Shown here piece after piece: positions 1-10,799 of a stretch of 64,000 nucleotides of DNA. The stretch is from assembly GCA_944739405.2 (NCBI GenBank), contig OX123192.2, forward strand, positions 48,598,486 through 48,662,485, in the 5' to 3' direction. A program made the translations under genes and the position numbers. The number at the start of each line of letters is the position of its first letter. The first letter of the stretch is position 1. Below the pieces are notes generated by a model, which was given only the letters and a program-made list of their open reading frames with translations, ran no database searches and had not been told where the DNA came from. Source of the stretch: Euclidia mi. Its lineage: Eukaryota > Arthropoda > Insecta > Lepidoptera > Erebidae.

Positions 1-94
1 ATTTAGGATAAGACTTAGTACTAAGATTTGGTAATTTATGTTTATTTAAGGTAATACCCAAATGATTCTATCGATCATTGGTAAAAGGTTTGGT

Positions 95-415
95 TTATAA
101 ATTAGGAATAAGATTTGGTAAATTATTTTTACTTAAACTACGACCCGAATGATTCTGTTGATCATTGGTAAAAGAACTAGTATAAAAATTAGGATTAAGA
201 TTAGGTAAGTTATTTTTACTTAAAGCACAGCTTAAAGTACGACCCGAATGATCCTGTTTATCATTGGTAAAAGAACTAGTATAAGAATTAGTATAAGAGC
301 TAGTATTAGATTTAGGATAAGAATTTGCATTAGAACTAGTAAAATAATTTGTGCCGTTATTATTTATTGATTTCGGCAGGCACGAATCCGAAATCAATTC
401 GCGTTTTAATCGCAT
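95..415 (-). pseudogene. Low-complexity gag-pol linker of an LTR retrotransposon, with internal tandem repeat
   Basis: The minus-strand frame encodes an Asn/Ser/Thr/Tyr-rich stretch with no globular character. A unit of about 90 bp (about 30 residues, carrying SFTND and HSGR near its start and SKNNLPNL near its end) is repeated with small length differences, from about 60 to 300. It lies downstream, in element orientation, of the zinc-knuckle gag region at 540-1,064, where LTR elements often have a variable linker before protease. The frame is broken between the two regions, and pol would lie beyond the left edge of the window. The assignment to the same element is inferred from position and orientation. 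Confidence 0.5.
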
Positions 416-539
416 TCATTATTATCATCAACAGGTGCATAACTGGAGACGTGTTCACAGCAATGCTTACGCGCAGCGTTATTCGGTACACGTGTACTGG
501 CGGCATTACTTTGAGTTTGAGGCGCGGCATGGGGTAGCT

Positions 540-1064
540 AGTTCTGGGAGCGGTGTTGATTGTTATATTGACGCTTGCGGCACTCGTTTATAATATGACC
601 CTTGTGCTTACAATATTCGCAAAACTTATTGTTAAAATTAGAATTATTAAAATTAGAATGATTAGAATTAGGAAATTGTCGATGCCTGGAAATGCCTGAA
701 AATGAGATGAAGGATTTGGGACATGGTAGGATTTTTGTACTGGAGGAGAGCTAGCTTTCTTTTTAAAACATTCATTGGCGGTATGACCTTGTTTGTTACA
801 GATCGTACAAGATTTGCCTGTGCGTTGCGATAAACGGCTTAAATTGAACATTTTCTCTTCCTCTACGGCTTGTAATACCGCATATTTTAGGAAAGTAGGA
901 TTTCGGCAGCGGACTATATTCGATATGTTGGGATTGAGGCCCGTTATAAAAGTATTTAGGGCAAGATCCTCCATGGCAGCTATTTTGCCTGTGAGTTCTT
1001 GTTCATTTGAACATGAATAATACGACCTATCCGTAGAATAGAGTTCTATGTGACCATAGGCCAA
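540..1064 (-). pseudogene. gag: C-terminal part of a retrotransposon gag with two CCHC zinc knuckles, frameshifted
   Basis: A 158-residue minus-strand frame starting at 1,064 carries a capsid-like segment (LALNTFITGLNPNISNIVR, about residues 34-52) and a perfect C-X2-C-X4-H-X4-C knuckle (residues 86-99, positions 768-809). A second perfect CCHC knuckle is encoded at 580-621 in another frame, so a frameshift lies between them near 640-690. Two knuckles after a capsid-like domain fit gag of a Ty3/gypsy-type element, where gag packages the element RNA into cytoplasmic particles. Stops follow the second knuckle. The N-terminal half appears to be at 5,079-5,372, 4 kb away. The ATG at 1,064 is unlikely to be a natural start, because the first 15 or so residues look unlike gag. 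Family assignment is by motif only; a BEL/Pao origin is not excluded. Confidence 0.7.
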
Positions 1065-2137
1065 AATTGTGTTAAATAGCTAAATGGGATAAGGAATACA
1101 AACTCTACAAAACTGTGTTTTTAGAATTTTCGTATCTTATTTACTTTCGGAGATATAGAATCGAATCACGTTTCATCTGATATTTGTTCCGCGCAACAAC
1201 GCACGACGTATACATGGGACGGGACACGGGGAGTATGGGTGGCGCGAGCGCCGCGATCGATGAGCAGTTCGGCAGATGTTCATTGGAAGAAGAAGAAAAT
1301 TGTGGCGTTTTCGTTTTCTGTACTTAATTTACATTATGTTTTAGAAAATTCAATTTATTTAGTATTTGAAATAAAAAGGGATACTTTTAAAGATATCAGG
1401 ATCACGCAAAATACTAAATATGATTTAAGTAGATGCAGAAGAGCCTGATCTTAGTTCGGCGTTTTCAAACTTACATACCGCGTTTCCAAATCAAGATTTC
1501 AAATCTGGTAAGTGACGATGTTTTACAAGTATAACTTCACTATGTACAACTTTAAGTTCCTAAATTTTAACAGATTATTATATTTATTACTTTTTAACTA
1601 CGTTCATAGTTAACAGCGATCGATCATTATTTAGAATGTTTTTCGATGGAGTTGTTCAGAAACGCAACTCTGGCGCAAAAAAGACGATTACCGTAATTAA
1701 TATTCACAGAGTAATCGATTTTTATGCAATATTGAGCAACAAAAATAAGAGGCCCTATGGAATATTAAGATGTTTTTTTACGAACATTATTGAAGTTTTT
1801 AGCGTGTGAGGTTAAAAAGGACGGTTTTCGCCGGAGTCTGTGAAACTATTTGTGGGTTCAATGTTAAAATGGGACGTTATTACTCAAAACGTTGAATCAA
1901 TTAGGACGTTGTTCAATTAAAAAAATCTTTTTTTATATAAATTAGTTAAATTTATCGCAAAATTTATTGTTTCAAAGAACGCTTAAAAATAGTTTGTTAA
2001 AAATGTTTGTGCAAAAGAATTGTTATAGTTTAGTTACGAATGAAGGATAAACTAGCATGAATCGTCTTTGCTTCCTGGTACAAAGGAACCAGTCGTGAGT
2101 TTGACATATTGGAAGAAATTCTATACAAACATGACGG

Positions 2138-2262
2138 GACCAAGAAAATAAAGGAATCTGTTATTACAGATTCCTTTATTTTCTTGGTCACACGTGGACT
2201 AAACAGACATGATATTCGGTTTTGAGCTATTGCTCAAAACCGAATATCATGTCTGTTTAGTC
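2138..2262. repeat. Two consecutive perfect hairpins
   Basis: The first stem pairs 2,138-2,160 with 2,167-2,189 (23 bp, 6-nt loop). The second pairs 2,197-2,227 with 2,232-2,262 (31 bp, 4-nt loop). Neither has a mismatch, and they are 7 bp apart. They are too short and too perfect for an old MITE. Elsewhere in this window similar paired hairpins can be shown to be local inverted copies made by template switching. Confidence 0.9.
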
Positions 2263-3649
2263 TACTGAAGGTGTTTACATTAATCAACCTAGTTCATTTT
2301 CTTTGGAAATCCATTAAGTTTTGCAAATTCATCGTTAATACAACTCAAACAGTTAGAAGTGTAAACAAAGGTCTAGCCCAGTTAGTTTCAGCACTAACTC
2401 CCATGCTGTTTCCTACTCATAAATAATGACAAAAATACTCTACCACATGCACACAACATCATCTAGTTCCAAAATAAGCCGAATGTGTATTATGGTTACT
2501 AGAAATGTAGTCTTTTTTGTAAATACATACATGTTCATTCGACATGCGATATAATATTAAGCTTTGATAATAAAAAACTAAGTCATACTTTTAAGTAGTC
2601 TGCTATTTACTACAAGCTCCCAGTGACATGCACTGCGAGAAAATTTAAGTATGCTAAACTATTTATTAACACTCTTGCTATTTTAACTCCTTTTGAGGTT
2701 CATATTAGATATGTATGTATGCATGGATAAGAGAGGATAAAAGGGTATTTTTAAAGGAAGGGCAGCAGGACCCGGCTTTAAAGGCACAAGATCGTTATCG
2801 ACGATGCAATGAAAACTGTGTTTCAGAAAATATAAGACCTAATGGACTTGTGCTGCTCACAAGTTATTCAGAGTTAGTACTGAAATGTGTCATTATAATG
2901 ATCTTAACGTTACCAGGATTGCAGCAACAACTTTTTTTTGCAACGAATAGTAACAAACATCTATATAATATAATTTACAGCCCAATAAAAAAATAAAAAT
3001 ATAGCTAACCTGACCCTAATGTCTTAGAACCCAGGCTCTGCTTAGTAGTCCATTAAGATTTGACAGGACAGCCTAGTTAAGTACTGATATGAGTATGAGT
3101 ACTCGCTTTTAAATTTTGTTAATGTTTAGATGTATTTTACTATTACTTAGTAAATATTGTGCACCCATGTCTAAGTAAAAACGATTTAAGATTGTTTATA
3201 TTCTTATACGGGGTATAAAAAGACCCTTAATGAAAGTTTAAATCCCATTTCATCATTACGAACATTCTTTACTTGCACTATACCTGAGAAATTACTGCTT
3301 CAGGAGATATTGAGGCTCAAAGTTACTATATTTCTTTTTAATTAGGTTCATAATCTATGCATTTTACGCACGAATTTGTTCTATATAATGTAATTATGTC
3401 CTATGCACCCTTGGATAGTTAAGTATCTCCAGAATTGCACGCGCATACTTTACATAGCGGCTTATAAAATATGTCTCCAAAAAAAATCGTTTCCCAGGTA
3501 TTGTTTTGCTAAATATGACTGAGCATGATGTGTAGAACGAGAAGACTTCGGCTTGGTGACGGATCTTTTTACACCGTGTATAATATTATAAAGAAGAAGA
3601 TATTTGGTTAAGATCCCAGGAAGTGGTGGAATTCAGGCGGCTCATCATT

Positions 3650-3715
3650 GGCGTTGACAGCTTTTGGGGAGGCCATGTCCACCAGTGGATGTCTTTAGAC
3701 TTAGGTGATGATAAA
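3650..3715 (+). mobile_element. Degraded LINE/SINE 3' tail remnant
   Basis: The segment resembles the lepidopteran LINE tail consensus with GGAGGCC...CCAGTGGA followed by GATGATAAAGATG, a decayed form of the trinucleotide tail. A better-kept version of the same tail is at about 9,395-9,482. No coding part is attached. Confidence 0.4.
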
Positions 3716-4042
3716 GATGTTTGTAGTCATAAATTTATTTTATATTAAATAGATCCTTACAAAATAAGTTTGTGACTGCTCGTGAAGCCTTAGCCATAGT
3801 AGAAAGGTACGTAGTTGCAATTTTGTGATAAAATTTGTCATTTATGACTATAAATTGTTCTACATATACGTACAATTTGATTACTTTTAAATAAGTATAT
3901 ACGATTATACGTAAAGTTAAATAAATATAAGTACATACTTACACAGTTTATTTATTTTTAAATAAGTAAATATAATTACCCCGCCTATTATACGACGTGA
4001 CTAGTAAGTAAAATTATGATTACTCATTAATGCTAGAAGTCT

Positions 4043-4647
4043 TTTTTTTTTTTTGGTATCGGGTTGGAAAATCCTCATGGAGTCCCTCCGCCCCGGGGGG
4101 AAGGACGAAGGGGACTGTCAGACTCTTACTGACTAAAAACCAACCCGTGCTCCTCATGTACCCATGTGTCGGAGGGTAGGGTTTCACCAAAGCATTCCTC
4201 GCTATCCCCCGACGGGTATTGGCCCGCCAGATGGTCAGGCGGGCCCCGAACGAAACCCCCTTGGCGGCGGATGAAGGTGTTGGGCTCCGCCGCCAAAACA
4301 CTCAGCGGCCGCAGAGGATAGGGAGGACGGCAACGCAACACCGCATCTCCTCTTCCTCTGCGGCCCCACCGCGACGCAACGATGGTGCGCCCCCATTTGG
4401 TCGCGGGAGATAGGGCGCGGGGCAACGCAACACCCACACGCCTCTCCTCCCGCGACCACACCCGACTGCGAGGGACAGACAGAACTGTCCCCCGCACCCG
4501 CACCATGGGACGCATCCTACGCAGGCCTCTACCAAGCCCACGTGGAGCGTCCCCTCCCGGGATCCCGCTTAGCTTTACCGTGGGTGGCTTCTAACCCACG
4601 GTTACTGAGCCCCCCCACCACGACAAGGTGGAGATCCCACGGGGGGG
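4043..4647 (-). mobile_element. GC-rich non-autonomous LINE-derived retroposon with 17-bp target-site duplication
   Basis: A 605-bp GC-rich island in AT-rich DNA is bracketed by a perfect 17-bp direct repeat (attaatgctagaagtct, 4,026-4,042 and 4,648-4,664). The left end is a T run, so the element lies on the minus strand with a poly(A) tail. The sequence next to the tail (TTTTTAGTCAGTAAGAGTCT on the minus strand) resembles a 3' end I recall from lepidopteran LINEs, and the 5' end starts with a C/G-rich leader. Open frames occur on both strands because of base composition and show no reverse transcriptase motifs. The most likely reading is a LINE 5' leader joined to a LINE 3' end after internal deletion, moved by the parent LINE. 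The parent clade is not determined. Confidence 0.8.
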
Positions 4648-4664
4648 ATTAATGCTAGAAGTCT

Positions 4665-5078
4665 AATCGTTGCCGTCTAAGGTTCTGTCAACTATTTTAA
4701 GACGTTTTAGTAAAAACAAATGACATTGTATTTAATTTTCTATTTTATATTATTTACAAAGGACTCTTAAAGGATGAAAAATTCCAACAAAAAACAACCT
4801 TTGTTAACATAGAATGTCTTTTAAATCGAAGGTTTCCGCAAAACAACGCACGATGTTTACCACGGACCCTCGCTCTTCCGCCATAAAACGTCCTGTGTTG
4901 ATATGTAACTCACTATCTCGTGCAATAAAAGGACTAGAAATATACACTTTAGGCCATTTAATAAGGCTGGGCTGTTATAATAACATACCAAAAAATCATA
5001 ATTTTAATTCTCTCGTTATAAGAGTTATAAGGTTTATAATTATTAGGTTTATAATTATAAGAGTTATAATTATTCAAG
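4665..5078. other. AT-rich segment flanking the gag fragment
   Basis: No gene is recognised. The part at about 5,020-5,090 consists of repeated ttataa/ggtttataatta motifs. On the minus strand they read as an Asn/Tyr-rich repeat directly after the gag fragment. A 96-residue plus-strand frame (4,814-5,104) looks like chance. Confidence 0.35.
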
Positions 5079-5372
5079 TCAAGAACTTCGACAGCCTCTA
5101 CTGAAAATTGCGATCCATGCAGATCGGACTTTATTCTGCGGATGAGTCGAATAGAAGTCTGCTTGAATTCTGGTCAAGCAGGCTTCAATTCGTAATGAAT
5201 ATTGTGTTACTGTTTCTGTAGCTAATTGTTTACAATTTTGGAGGTCTATTAATAAATGGGAACTGTGCTTTCTCTCACCAAAGGTGGCCCGTAGAAATGA
5301 TTTTAGGTCTGACCATTGTGTAAATGTTTTTAGACTGCACGCTAGTTGGGCTTTTCCTTCTAATTGTGACAC
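5079..5372 (-). pseudogene. gag: N-terminal part of retrotransposon gag (matrix/capsid-like)
   Basis: The 97-residue frame begins just after the primer-binding site. It has the usual pattern of arthropod Ty3/gypsy gag: an SQLEGKAQLA segment, TFTQWSDLKSFLRATFGERK, and TVTQYSLRIEACLTRI. About residues 70-97 no longer look like gag, and the frame stops at 5,079. The expected continuation resembles the frame at 540-1,064, on the same strand 4 kb downstream in element orientation. The order LTR, primer site, gag start is correct for one element, which supports a single LTR retrotransposon broken by an insertion or rearrangement. No pol sequence is visible in the window. Confidence 0.7.
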
Positions 5373-5387
5373 CCACTTCTGACACCA
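5372..5387 (-). other. Candidate tRNA-Leu primer-binding site of the LTR retrotransposon
   Basis: On the minus strand this reads TGGTGTCAGAAGTGGG, which is complementary to the 3' end of a tRNA-Leu including CCA (from knowledge of tRNA-Leu acceptor ends). It lies one base inside the putative 5' LTR and directly before gag, exactly where minus-strand DNA synthesis would be primed. Confidence 0.75.
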
Positions 5388-5388
5388 A

Positions 5389-5612
5389 TGTTAGGCGGCA
5401 GCCGCGGATTGTCTTTTTAAAAAAACACTTTTATTTCAGCTGGAACCACAGTTTATTGCAATAGAGTTTTACACAGACACAAACACCTAATGCCTCACTT
5501 TACTTTACTAAAGAAAATAACAATCTGACTTGTTTTAATGACGGCTACGACGGGACTTCTGCGGCTCGCGGTCTATCTGCGACTCATTGGCCGCGTGGCT
5601 TATGGCCCTATA
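5389..5612 (-). repeat. Putative 5' LTR, outer end lost
   Basis: The LTR edge next to the primer site ends in CA on the minus strand (tg on plus at 5,389-5,390). In element orientation the segment carries AATAAA-type signals near the inner end (plus-strand tttatt at about 5,429-5,434 and 5,452-5,457). A Helitron abuts it at 5,613, so the outer LTR edge and any target duplication are not visible. No second LTR occurs in the window. Confidence 0.5.
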
Positions 5613-5819
5613 TCTTAATATATAAAATCCTTGCGTTACTGACTGACTGACAGACACGCTACAGCCGAAACTATTGGGCGCAGGAAGCTGAAATTTGGCA
5701 TGTATGTTCCTTGGGGCCTGTAGGGGTGCACTAAGAAGTGATTTCCCGAAATTCCCACGGGATCGGTCAAAACGGGTAAATTTAAAAAAAATGCAGGCGT
5801 AGCTGCTGGCGTCCTCTAG
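5613..5819 (+). mobile_element. Short non-autonomous Helitron, family A
   Basis: The 207-bp element starts with TC after a host A and ends with CTAG before a host T. A small hairpin (gcaggcgtagctgc) lies just before the end. These are the hallmarks of Helitron termini, and there is no target duplication. Related copies in this window are at 12,323-12,529, 17,010-17,215, 37,486-37,699, 54,249-54,451 and 59,033-59,246. It carries no gene and would need a Rep/helicase protein supplied in trans. Confidence 0.85.
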
Positions 5820-6830
5820 TATAATATAAATATAGTAGATGTCAGCATTTAATTAGGAACTAATTATGGATATAACAGTACCATCCCCAAGTACGTTTTT
5901 CATTGATTTGTGTGTAATTATAGCTTACTAGATGACGAAAATTTCAGCGTTCTAGTCCCATCCAGACGTTTTGAAATAGGGGCCTAAAAATGCGGCGAAA
6001 TGGTTCCAGTAAAGAGTGGTACGGCAGTGTTGCTTCGCGCTCGACTTGGCGGGGGCACTGCCGCCCCCAGAAATATCATTCTATGGTGAGTCCATTTACT
6101 CATTTTTACACATTTTGTCGTTGTCTATTTATAACTGTACTAATTAAAACAGATGCAATATTCGTATTCTTATCTATTTTGTTTCCTACAGTTGCAACTT
6201 CGCCTAAACATGCTTGACGTTTTGTCGTACCATTTCCACTGTTGTCCGGTTTTAGAGTACTTAACAGTCCTTAAATCCCCAGAGACCGAATAAACTTGCA
6301 TGCCTGCTCAAGCCTTTAGAAGAATAACCACTCGCTGTATTTAGGGCACGTTTAGATTCTCTAGCGAAACTGTATTTCCTGGTACATGCAGTTTGGAGCT
6401 AAGCTCTAGCTGTGAACCGGCCACTAAAATGTACTGCATGAATCATATCCGAAATCTCAGTTCGATAGATGCGGGATTTTAAGCCACCGAATGGGGAGCT
6501 CATACTTAGAATTCCGAAATTCATTCTCCTATTCGGTTTGTTGGTGACTTATGGTACTATTAATTATTCTGTGCTTATGGCCAGTTTAGCCGCTGTCTAA
6601 TAAGATCCTGCTAATTTATCTGATACATAACTAACTAAAATAATAACTCTTACAAGTTTCGTTGCAGTTTTGAATTAATTTAGAAGATGAAATAATCCAG
6701 AGGTGACACAACTGGCTTTCATGGCCAGTTTATCCATTGCATGATAAGTACCTGATGAATTAAAATTTCTTGCTTTGCATTTAGCTGGCAGATATGGTTT
6801 ATCTAGAGATGCTAAAACTGGGCCTTTGTC
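5820..6830. other. No gene recognised
   Basis: A 75-residue plus frame at 5,990-6,217 starts in a GC-richer patch (RRNGSSKEWYGSVASRSTW) and then turns hydrophobic. It shows no family motif. The rest is AT-rich sequence without identifiable repeats. Confidence 0.4.
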
Positions 6831-6845
6831 TTTTAATTGATAACT

Positions 6846-7138
6846 AACATAACATAACTTCACGCCTATTATCCCCGAAGTGGTAGGCAGAGGTGCATTA
6901 CACACCTACACTTCGCCAGTTTCAGTCCCAATGTAATAGGGGGCGAGCCTATTGCCATCTACCGGGCACATCATAAAGCGTGCGATAATTAATTTATAAC
7001 GCACGCACATTGATATATATATGCAGCTCTGCACACATTACTTCGAAAAGTCAGAGGTGTGTGCCCGGGTTACCTGGGGATCGAACCCGAGACCATCGTC
7101 TCGACAGTCTGTTACGTTCACCACTGGGCTATCGCCGC
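6846..7138 (-). mobile_element. tRNA-derived SINE with perfect 15-bp target-site duplication
   Basis: The 293-bp insertion is flanked by ttttaattgataact at 6,831-6,845 and 7,139-7,153. The minus-strand 5' end has a Pol III box A-like TAGCCCAGTGGTGAACG and a box B GGTTCGATCCC, as in a tRNA-like head. Its 3' end (plus positions 6,861-6,895) carries the CTACC...GGGGATAA...GGCGTG tail that also ends the LINE at 13,342-17,311. The perfect duplication suggests a relatively recent insertion. Confidence 0.9.
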
Positions 7139-7440
7139 TTTTAATTGATAACTGCCATGAATTATCTTTTATTACAAAGAGAGCCATACGTCTTGTACTA
7201 ACTTCATAAGCCTGCCATAGAAATGTATTTTGTATGGTAGGTTTCGTTTATAATTAAGCCAATCCCCAAGGAAATAAAAAAGGATTTGAAAGCTATGAAT
7301 TTGTAGGCAACAGCTAGTCATATAAACAAAATGAGTTGTTCTGACAGAGATTTTATCGCAGAGTCTGAACTACAAAAGCTTGTACCTGAAATTTCGACAT
7401 TGGGTTCGTTTTACGACGTGCACATAAACTTACGTAGTTG

Positions 7441-8690
7441 TAGATAGATAGATAGATAGATAATTTCTTTATTGTGCAAATGTTGGTACAAATTCGGTGT
7501 AAATAAATGTAGATACATATCAAATGCACAAAGGCGGCCTTATCGCTGAGTGCGATCTCTTACAGGCAACCTTAGGATGGACAGACTGAAAAAGACAAAA
7601 AGCTTTGATGTGTAGCGACTAAAAGTATCTGATTACTAGAAATTGTTTTTATTTTATACATACATACGCAGGCATACATACAATAGATATGATAGGTGCT
7701 TAACATATAAATAAATACATAATATACATAATACGATACATATATAGGTACGATTTACACATAATACATATACATACATATAAAAATATGAACACAATAT
7801 ACAGTGATACAATTTGTTTACAATGACAAATAGTGCTTCTTTAGTGCATTTTTAAATATTTTCAATGATTTAGCTTGCCTAATTTCGACCGGCAGCGCAT
7901 TCCACAGACGGACAGCTTGAACAGCAAAGGATTTATCGTAGTAGTTTGTGGTATGTGCTGGCATCTGCAGTCTCAGATCCACCGACGACCTCAAGGTCTT
8001 TAAATGTGTGTCATGAAGGAACTTAAAACGTTCTTTGAGATACGTTGGGGTATAAGGATTGAACAACACATTGTACAGTAACATAAGGATATGAGTATTC
8101 CGGCGAAGTCGAATTGGGAGCCACTTGAGCCTGGATCAAAATTCAGATATATGATCATATTTGCGTAAGCCAAAAATGAATCTAATACAGAAGTTTTGGA
8201 GACGCTCAAGTTTATCAAGTTGGCCCTCATTAAGATCAAGATAGCTGACATCGGCATAATCGAGTATTGCGAGAAGCAAGAATTGTGCAAGCAATCATGG
8301 TGGTGGTGGGAAGAAAGTTCCGCAGCCTACGTAACGACCCAGCTGAAGCAAACAGTTTACGGCTGGTCTCCTGTATTTGACTTCCCCATGAAAAAGTTTT
8401 ATCCAAATAAATGCCAAGGTATTTGTCGTTATCTAAGATTGGTAAGATGTTACCATCGAACTGAATCTGAGGCAGTTGTGACCAATTGATCTTGGAAATC
8501 ATCCTGGAACTGCCAATTAGAATGACCTGTGTTTTTGACGGATTTACCTTCAGACCATAATTTTTGCTCCACGTACAGATATGCGCAAAATCTGTGTTAA
8601 TATTAGAAAACGCCGTTGAAATTGACTCTTGTGGTGCCTGTGAATATATCTGCAAATCATCTGCATAAAGGTGGACGAAAGTAACTGTTG
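7441..8690 (-). mobile_element. 5'-truncated Jockey-group LINE, 3' third only
   Basis: Minus-strand frames encode the end of a reverse transcriptase and its C-terminal region. Just before the Met at 8,655 the frame reads YADDLQIYSQ (catalytic YADD). Then come KVNPSKTQVILIG and DNDKYLGIYLDKTFSWGSQI, and after a frameshift near 8,100-8,240 a C-terminal domain at 7,818-8,084 (YNVLFNPYTPTYLKERFKFL ... YDKSFAVQAVRLWNALP). The LINE at 23,481-26,569 has the same order and similar wording, so they belong to one family. The 3' end has an aataaag signal and a (TATC)n-type simple tail (7,441-7,464). Sequence upstream of YADD is absent, the usual 5' truncation. Not functional. Confidence 0.85.
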
Positions 8691-8759
8691 TAATATTCTA
8701 CCTTCTTCTTCAATCTCTCTTTTTCTACCTTTTAGGAAGTAAAATAGCAAATACCAGAT

Positions 8760-9015
8760 TTTTTTTATAGACTCATGCCTGTATCCCTGAAAGGGTAGGC
8801 AGAGGTTTACACACACATTTCGCCATGAATGTTTAGGTCCCACGTAATAGGGAGCAAGCCTATTGCCGTTACCGGGCACATCACCAGACTCCGTGCTTCC
8901 ACTGAGAATTCGGGAAAACCCAGCAAGACTTTTGTCTGACCCAGGAATCGAACCCGGGACCTCCGATCAGCAGTCGCATACGCTATCCACTGGACCACGG
9001 AGACAGTCTAATAAT
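8760..9015 (-). mobile_element. tRNA-derived SINE
   Basis: The head on the minus strand reads GTGGTCCAGTGGATAGCG (box A) and GGTTCGATTCC (box B). The 3' end has the GGGATACAGGCATGAGTC-type tail of the same SINE family as 6,846-7,138. Near-identical 12-mers (caaatAccagat / caaatAacagat) at 8,748-8,759 and 9,016-9,027 are the likely target duplication. Confidence 0.85.
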
Positions 9016-9247
9016 CAAATAACAGATAGAACGTAATAACAAAACGATTGTTCTTTGAATCTATTCAATCTAATTTTAAACTGTTAAATAATTAGAGCAG
9101 GCCTTCCGCTCCTCCATTACAACATAAAACAAGGAACTCAAAACATTGCCTTTTAAACATAACCTTAGCAACTTTCCTCCTATATTTCAAAAGTGCACAA
9201 TTGTGCCAAGATAAGAGTAAATTTTTTATCATTATGGTGATCAGATT

Positions 9248-9482
9248 GTCCGTGTGGTGACGGATTAAGAATACGGAGTGTCACCACCCCATATCATCCC
9301 ATGGGTGTCGTAAGAGCCGACAGAGGAAGCTTATTATGCAGAGAACAGCACTGTAAGAGAAGGAAAACTTGATACAAACCCTATACCAACCCGTTTGGCC
9401 AGCGTGGTATAGTAGGCCAATTCCTCCATTCAAAGGAGAGGCCTAGTCCAGCAGTGGACTGTTAAGGGCTGATGACGACGAC
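9248..9482 (+). mobile_element. Chimeric retroposon: LINE-A 5' leader fused to a different LINE tail
   Basis: A 235-bp insertion is flanked by gatcagatt at 9,239-9,247 and 9,483-9,491. Its first half (ccgtgtggtgacgg ... gtgtcaccacccc ... gggtgtcgtaagag ... agaaggaaaacttgatacaa) matches, with differences, the 5' leader of the LINE at 13,342-17,311. Its second half (ccagcgtggtatagtaggcc ... gtccagcagtggact) is a tail typical of another lepidopteran RTE-like LINE, ending in a (GAC)n simple repeat. It has no coding capacity. The bracketing duplication shows it moved as one unit. Confidence 0.75.
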
Positions 9483-9491
9483 GATCAGATT

Positions 9492-10146
9492 TAACAAAGT
9501 TTGTCTGAATTATGTGCTGGAAAGGCAAGTTACTATTAAATTATTCTATATTAGACCATGCGTTTCGGAAAATTTGATTTTGTCTGAGAGTTCGGTAGAA
9601 ATTTTGATGTAATGAAGAGATGTTGTAACTTATTTTCAAGTTGGTAGGTATCCTAACGAAATTTGAGTTATATAAGTACGAACTTTACGTTACAAGTTTG
9701 CGTTTACTCCTAGAAAGGTACTTGAGAAGCCGTAATGAAAGCATGAATCATAAAAATATCTTAAAGATAAGTTTTAAGAAAACTACACTAATTAAACTAA
9801 TTAAAGCATACATTAACTGTACGTATGCTGGTAAATCGAAATCTTCTGGGTCTTATTGTGAGAGAAACAATAATTTGTGTCATCCACAAATATATATTTC
9901 GACGTGGTGGGTATTCTTCGTGTCCGTTGCTTGAATTTGCAAAGAACGTCATTCTTAATTCATTTCTAGTGCGGCCTATTGCCATCCATTTCAAACTTTT
10001 GATCGAGATTGCCACAGAACAACTGTCGTCTGATCTATGCAATCCTAAGCGATAGCAATATTTCATGGTTTAGACTAGTGTCAGTTTATTTAAGTACTGA
10101 CTCACCGTAACGACTGCCAAATACCTTCATAATGGAACCGACGACG
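9492..10146. other. No gene recognised
   Basis: Overlapping frames on both strands (9,797-10,066 minus, 89 residues; 9,825-10,055 plus) have no family motif, and one is likely the shadow of the other. No repeat family was identified. Confidence 0.35.
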
Positions 10147-10312
10147 GTTTATTGCGCCCACGGAAGCACTGGGTAAGCGATAATTAACTATTTAATAAGC
10201 ACATAACTTCGAAAGGTCAGTGGTGCGCACCGTGGATTTCGACCCTCTTTAAATCAAAATATCCTCTGCATAGCAGTCGGTTGATATCTCCACTAGGCTA
10301 TCGCTGCCTTTA
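10147..10312 (-). mobile_element. Degraded tRNA-derived SINE, family C
   Basis: On the minus strand a tRNA-like head (GGCAGCGATAGCCTAGTGGA, then a damaged box B) is followed by a ACTGACCTTTCGAAGTTATG body and a short tail. Relatives are at about 10,800-10,931, 27,460-27,570 and 56,700-56,815. Confidence 0.65.
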
Positions 10313-10799
10313 CCCCCAAAAAAAGTAACAAACAATTGATAATATTTGGTTCTTCTTGAATACCGAGCTTCTTATAGCCTGCCTAGCAATACAGTCACCA
10401 CGAGAAATAAACATAGCATGTTCGACGGTCTAACCACAATCTCAATATAGGTAAGAATTTGAAACATCCAATAACCAACCGCAATCAACATCAGGCCCTT
10501 AATTTGACGAAGTACACTCTCATATAGTAATGAATTAAAAGGCTGTCAATTTGAATGGAAGAATGAATTCCGGAGGTACCTATTTGAATTCTGCTACAGG
10601 ATTGATGTCCAGTGGGATCTCGAGATATTGTAAAGCGATAATTTTGATCTTGAATTTAATCAAATAGTATTTGAATAGGCTTTTCCGTCCGAATATCTTT
10701 GTTTAAGTCAGTGGTACTTAAGCAAGCGATATGGTTAAGTTATCAACGCAATGGAAACTCAATAAAAAACCTGATCCTTTGTATTTTTTTACACACTTT

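Larger units (their letters stand above)
1065..4042. other. AT-rich stretch without a recognisable gene, separating two gag fragments
   Basis: Open frames here (1,239-1,448 plus; 2,715-2,996 plus) are short and show no family motif. The stretch holds a pair of perfect hairpins (2,138-2,262) and a degraded LINE-type 3' tail (about 3,650-3,715). It may be an insertion that split the gag gene, or the two gag pieces may come from different copies; the sequence alone does not decide. Confidence 0.5.

Noticed and set aside
4020..4594. Several overlapping open frames on both strands in the GC-rich island
   Set aside because: They result from low stop-codon frequency in GC-rich sequence. They have no protein family pattern, and the island is bounded by a target duplication with a poly(T) end, so it is a retroposon.
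7080..7136. tRNA gene on the minus strand
   Set aside because: Box A- and box B-like motifs are present, but they head a SINE bounded by a 15-bp target duplication; a tRNA cloverleaf does not fold convincingly.
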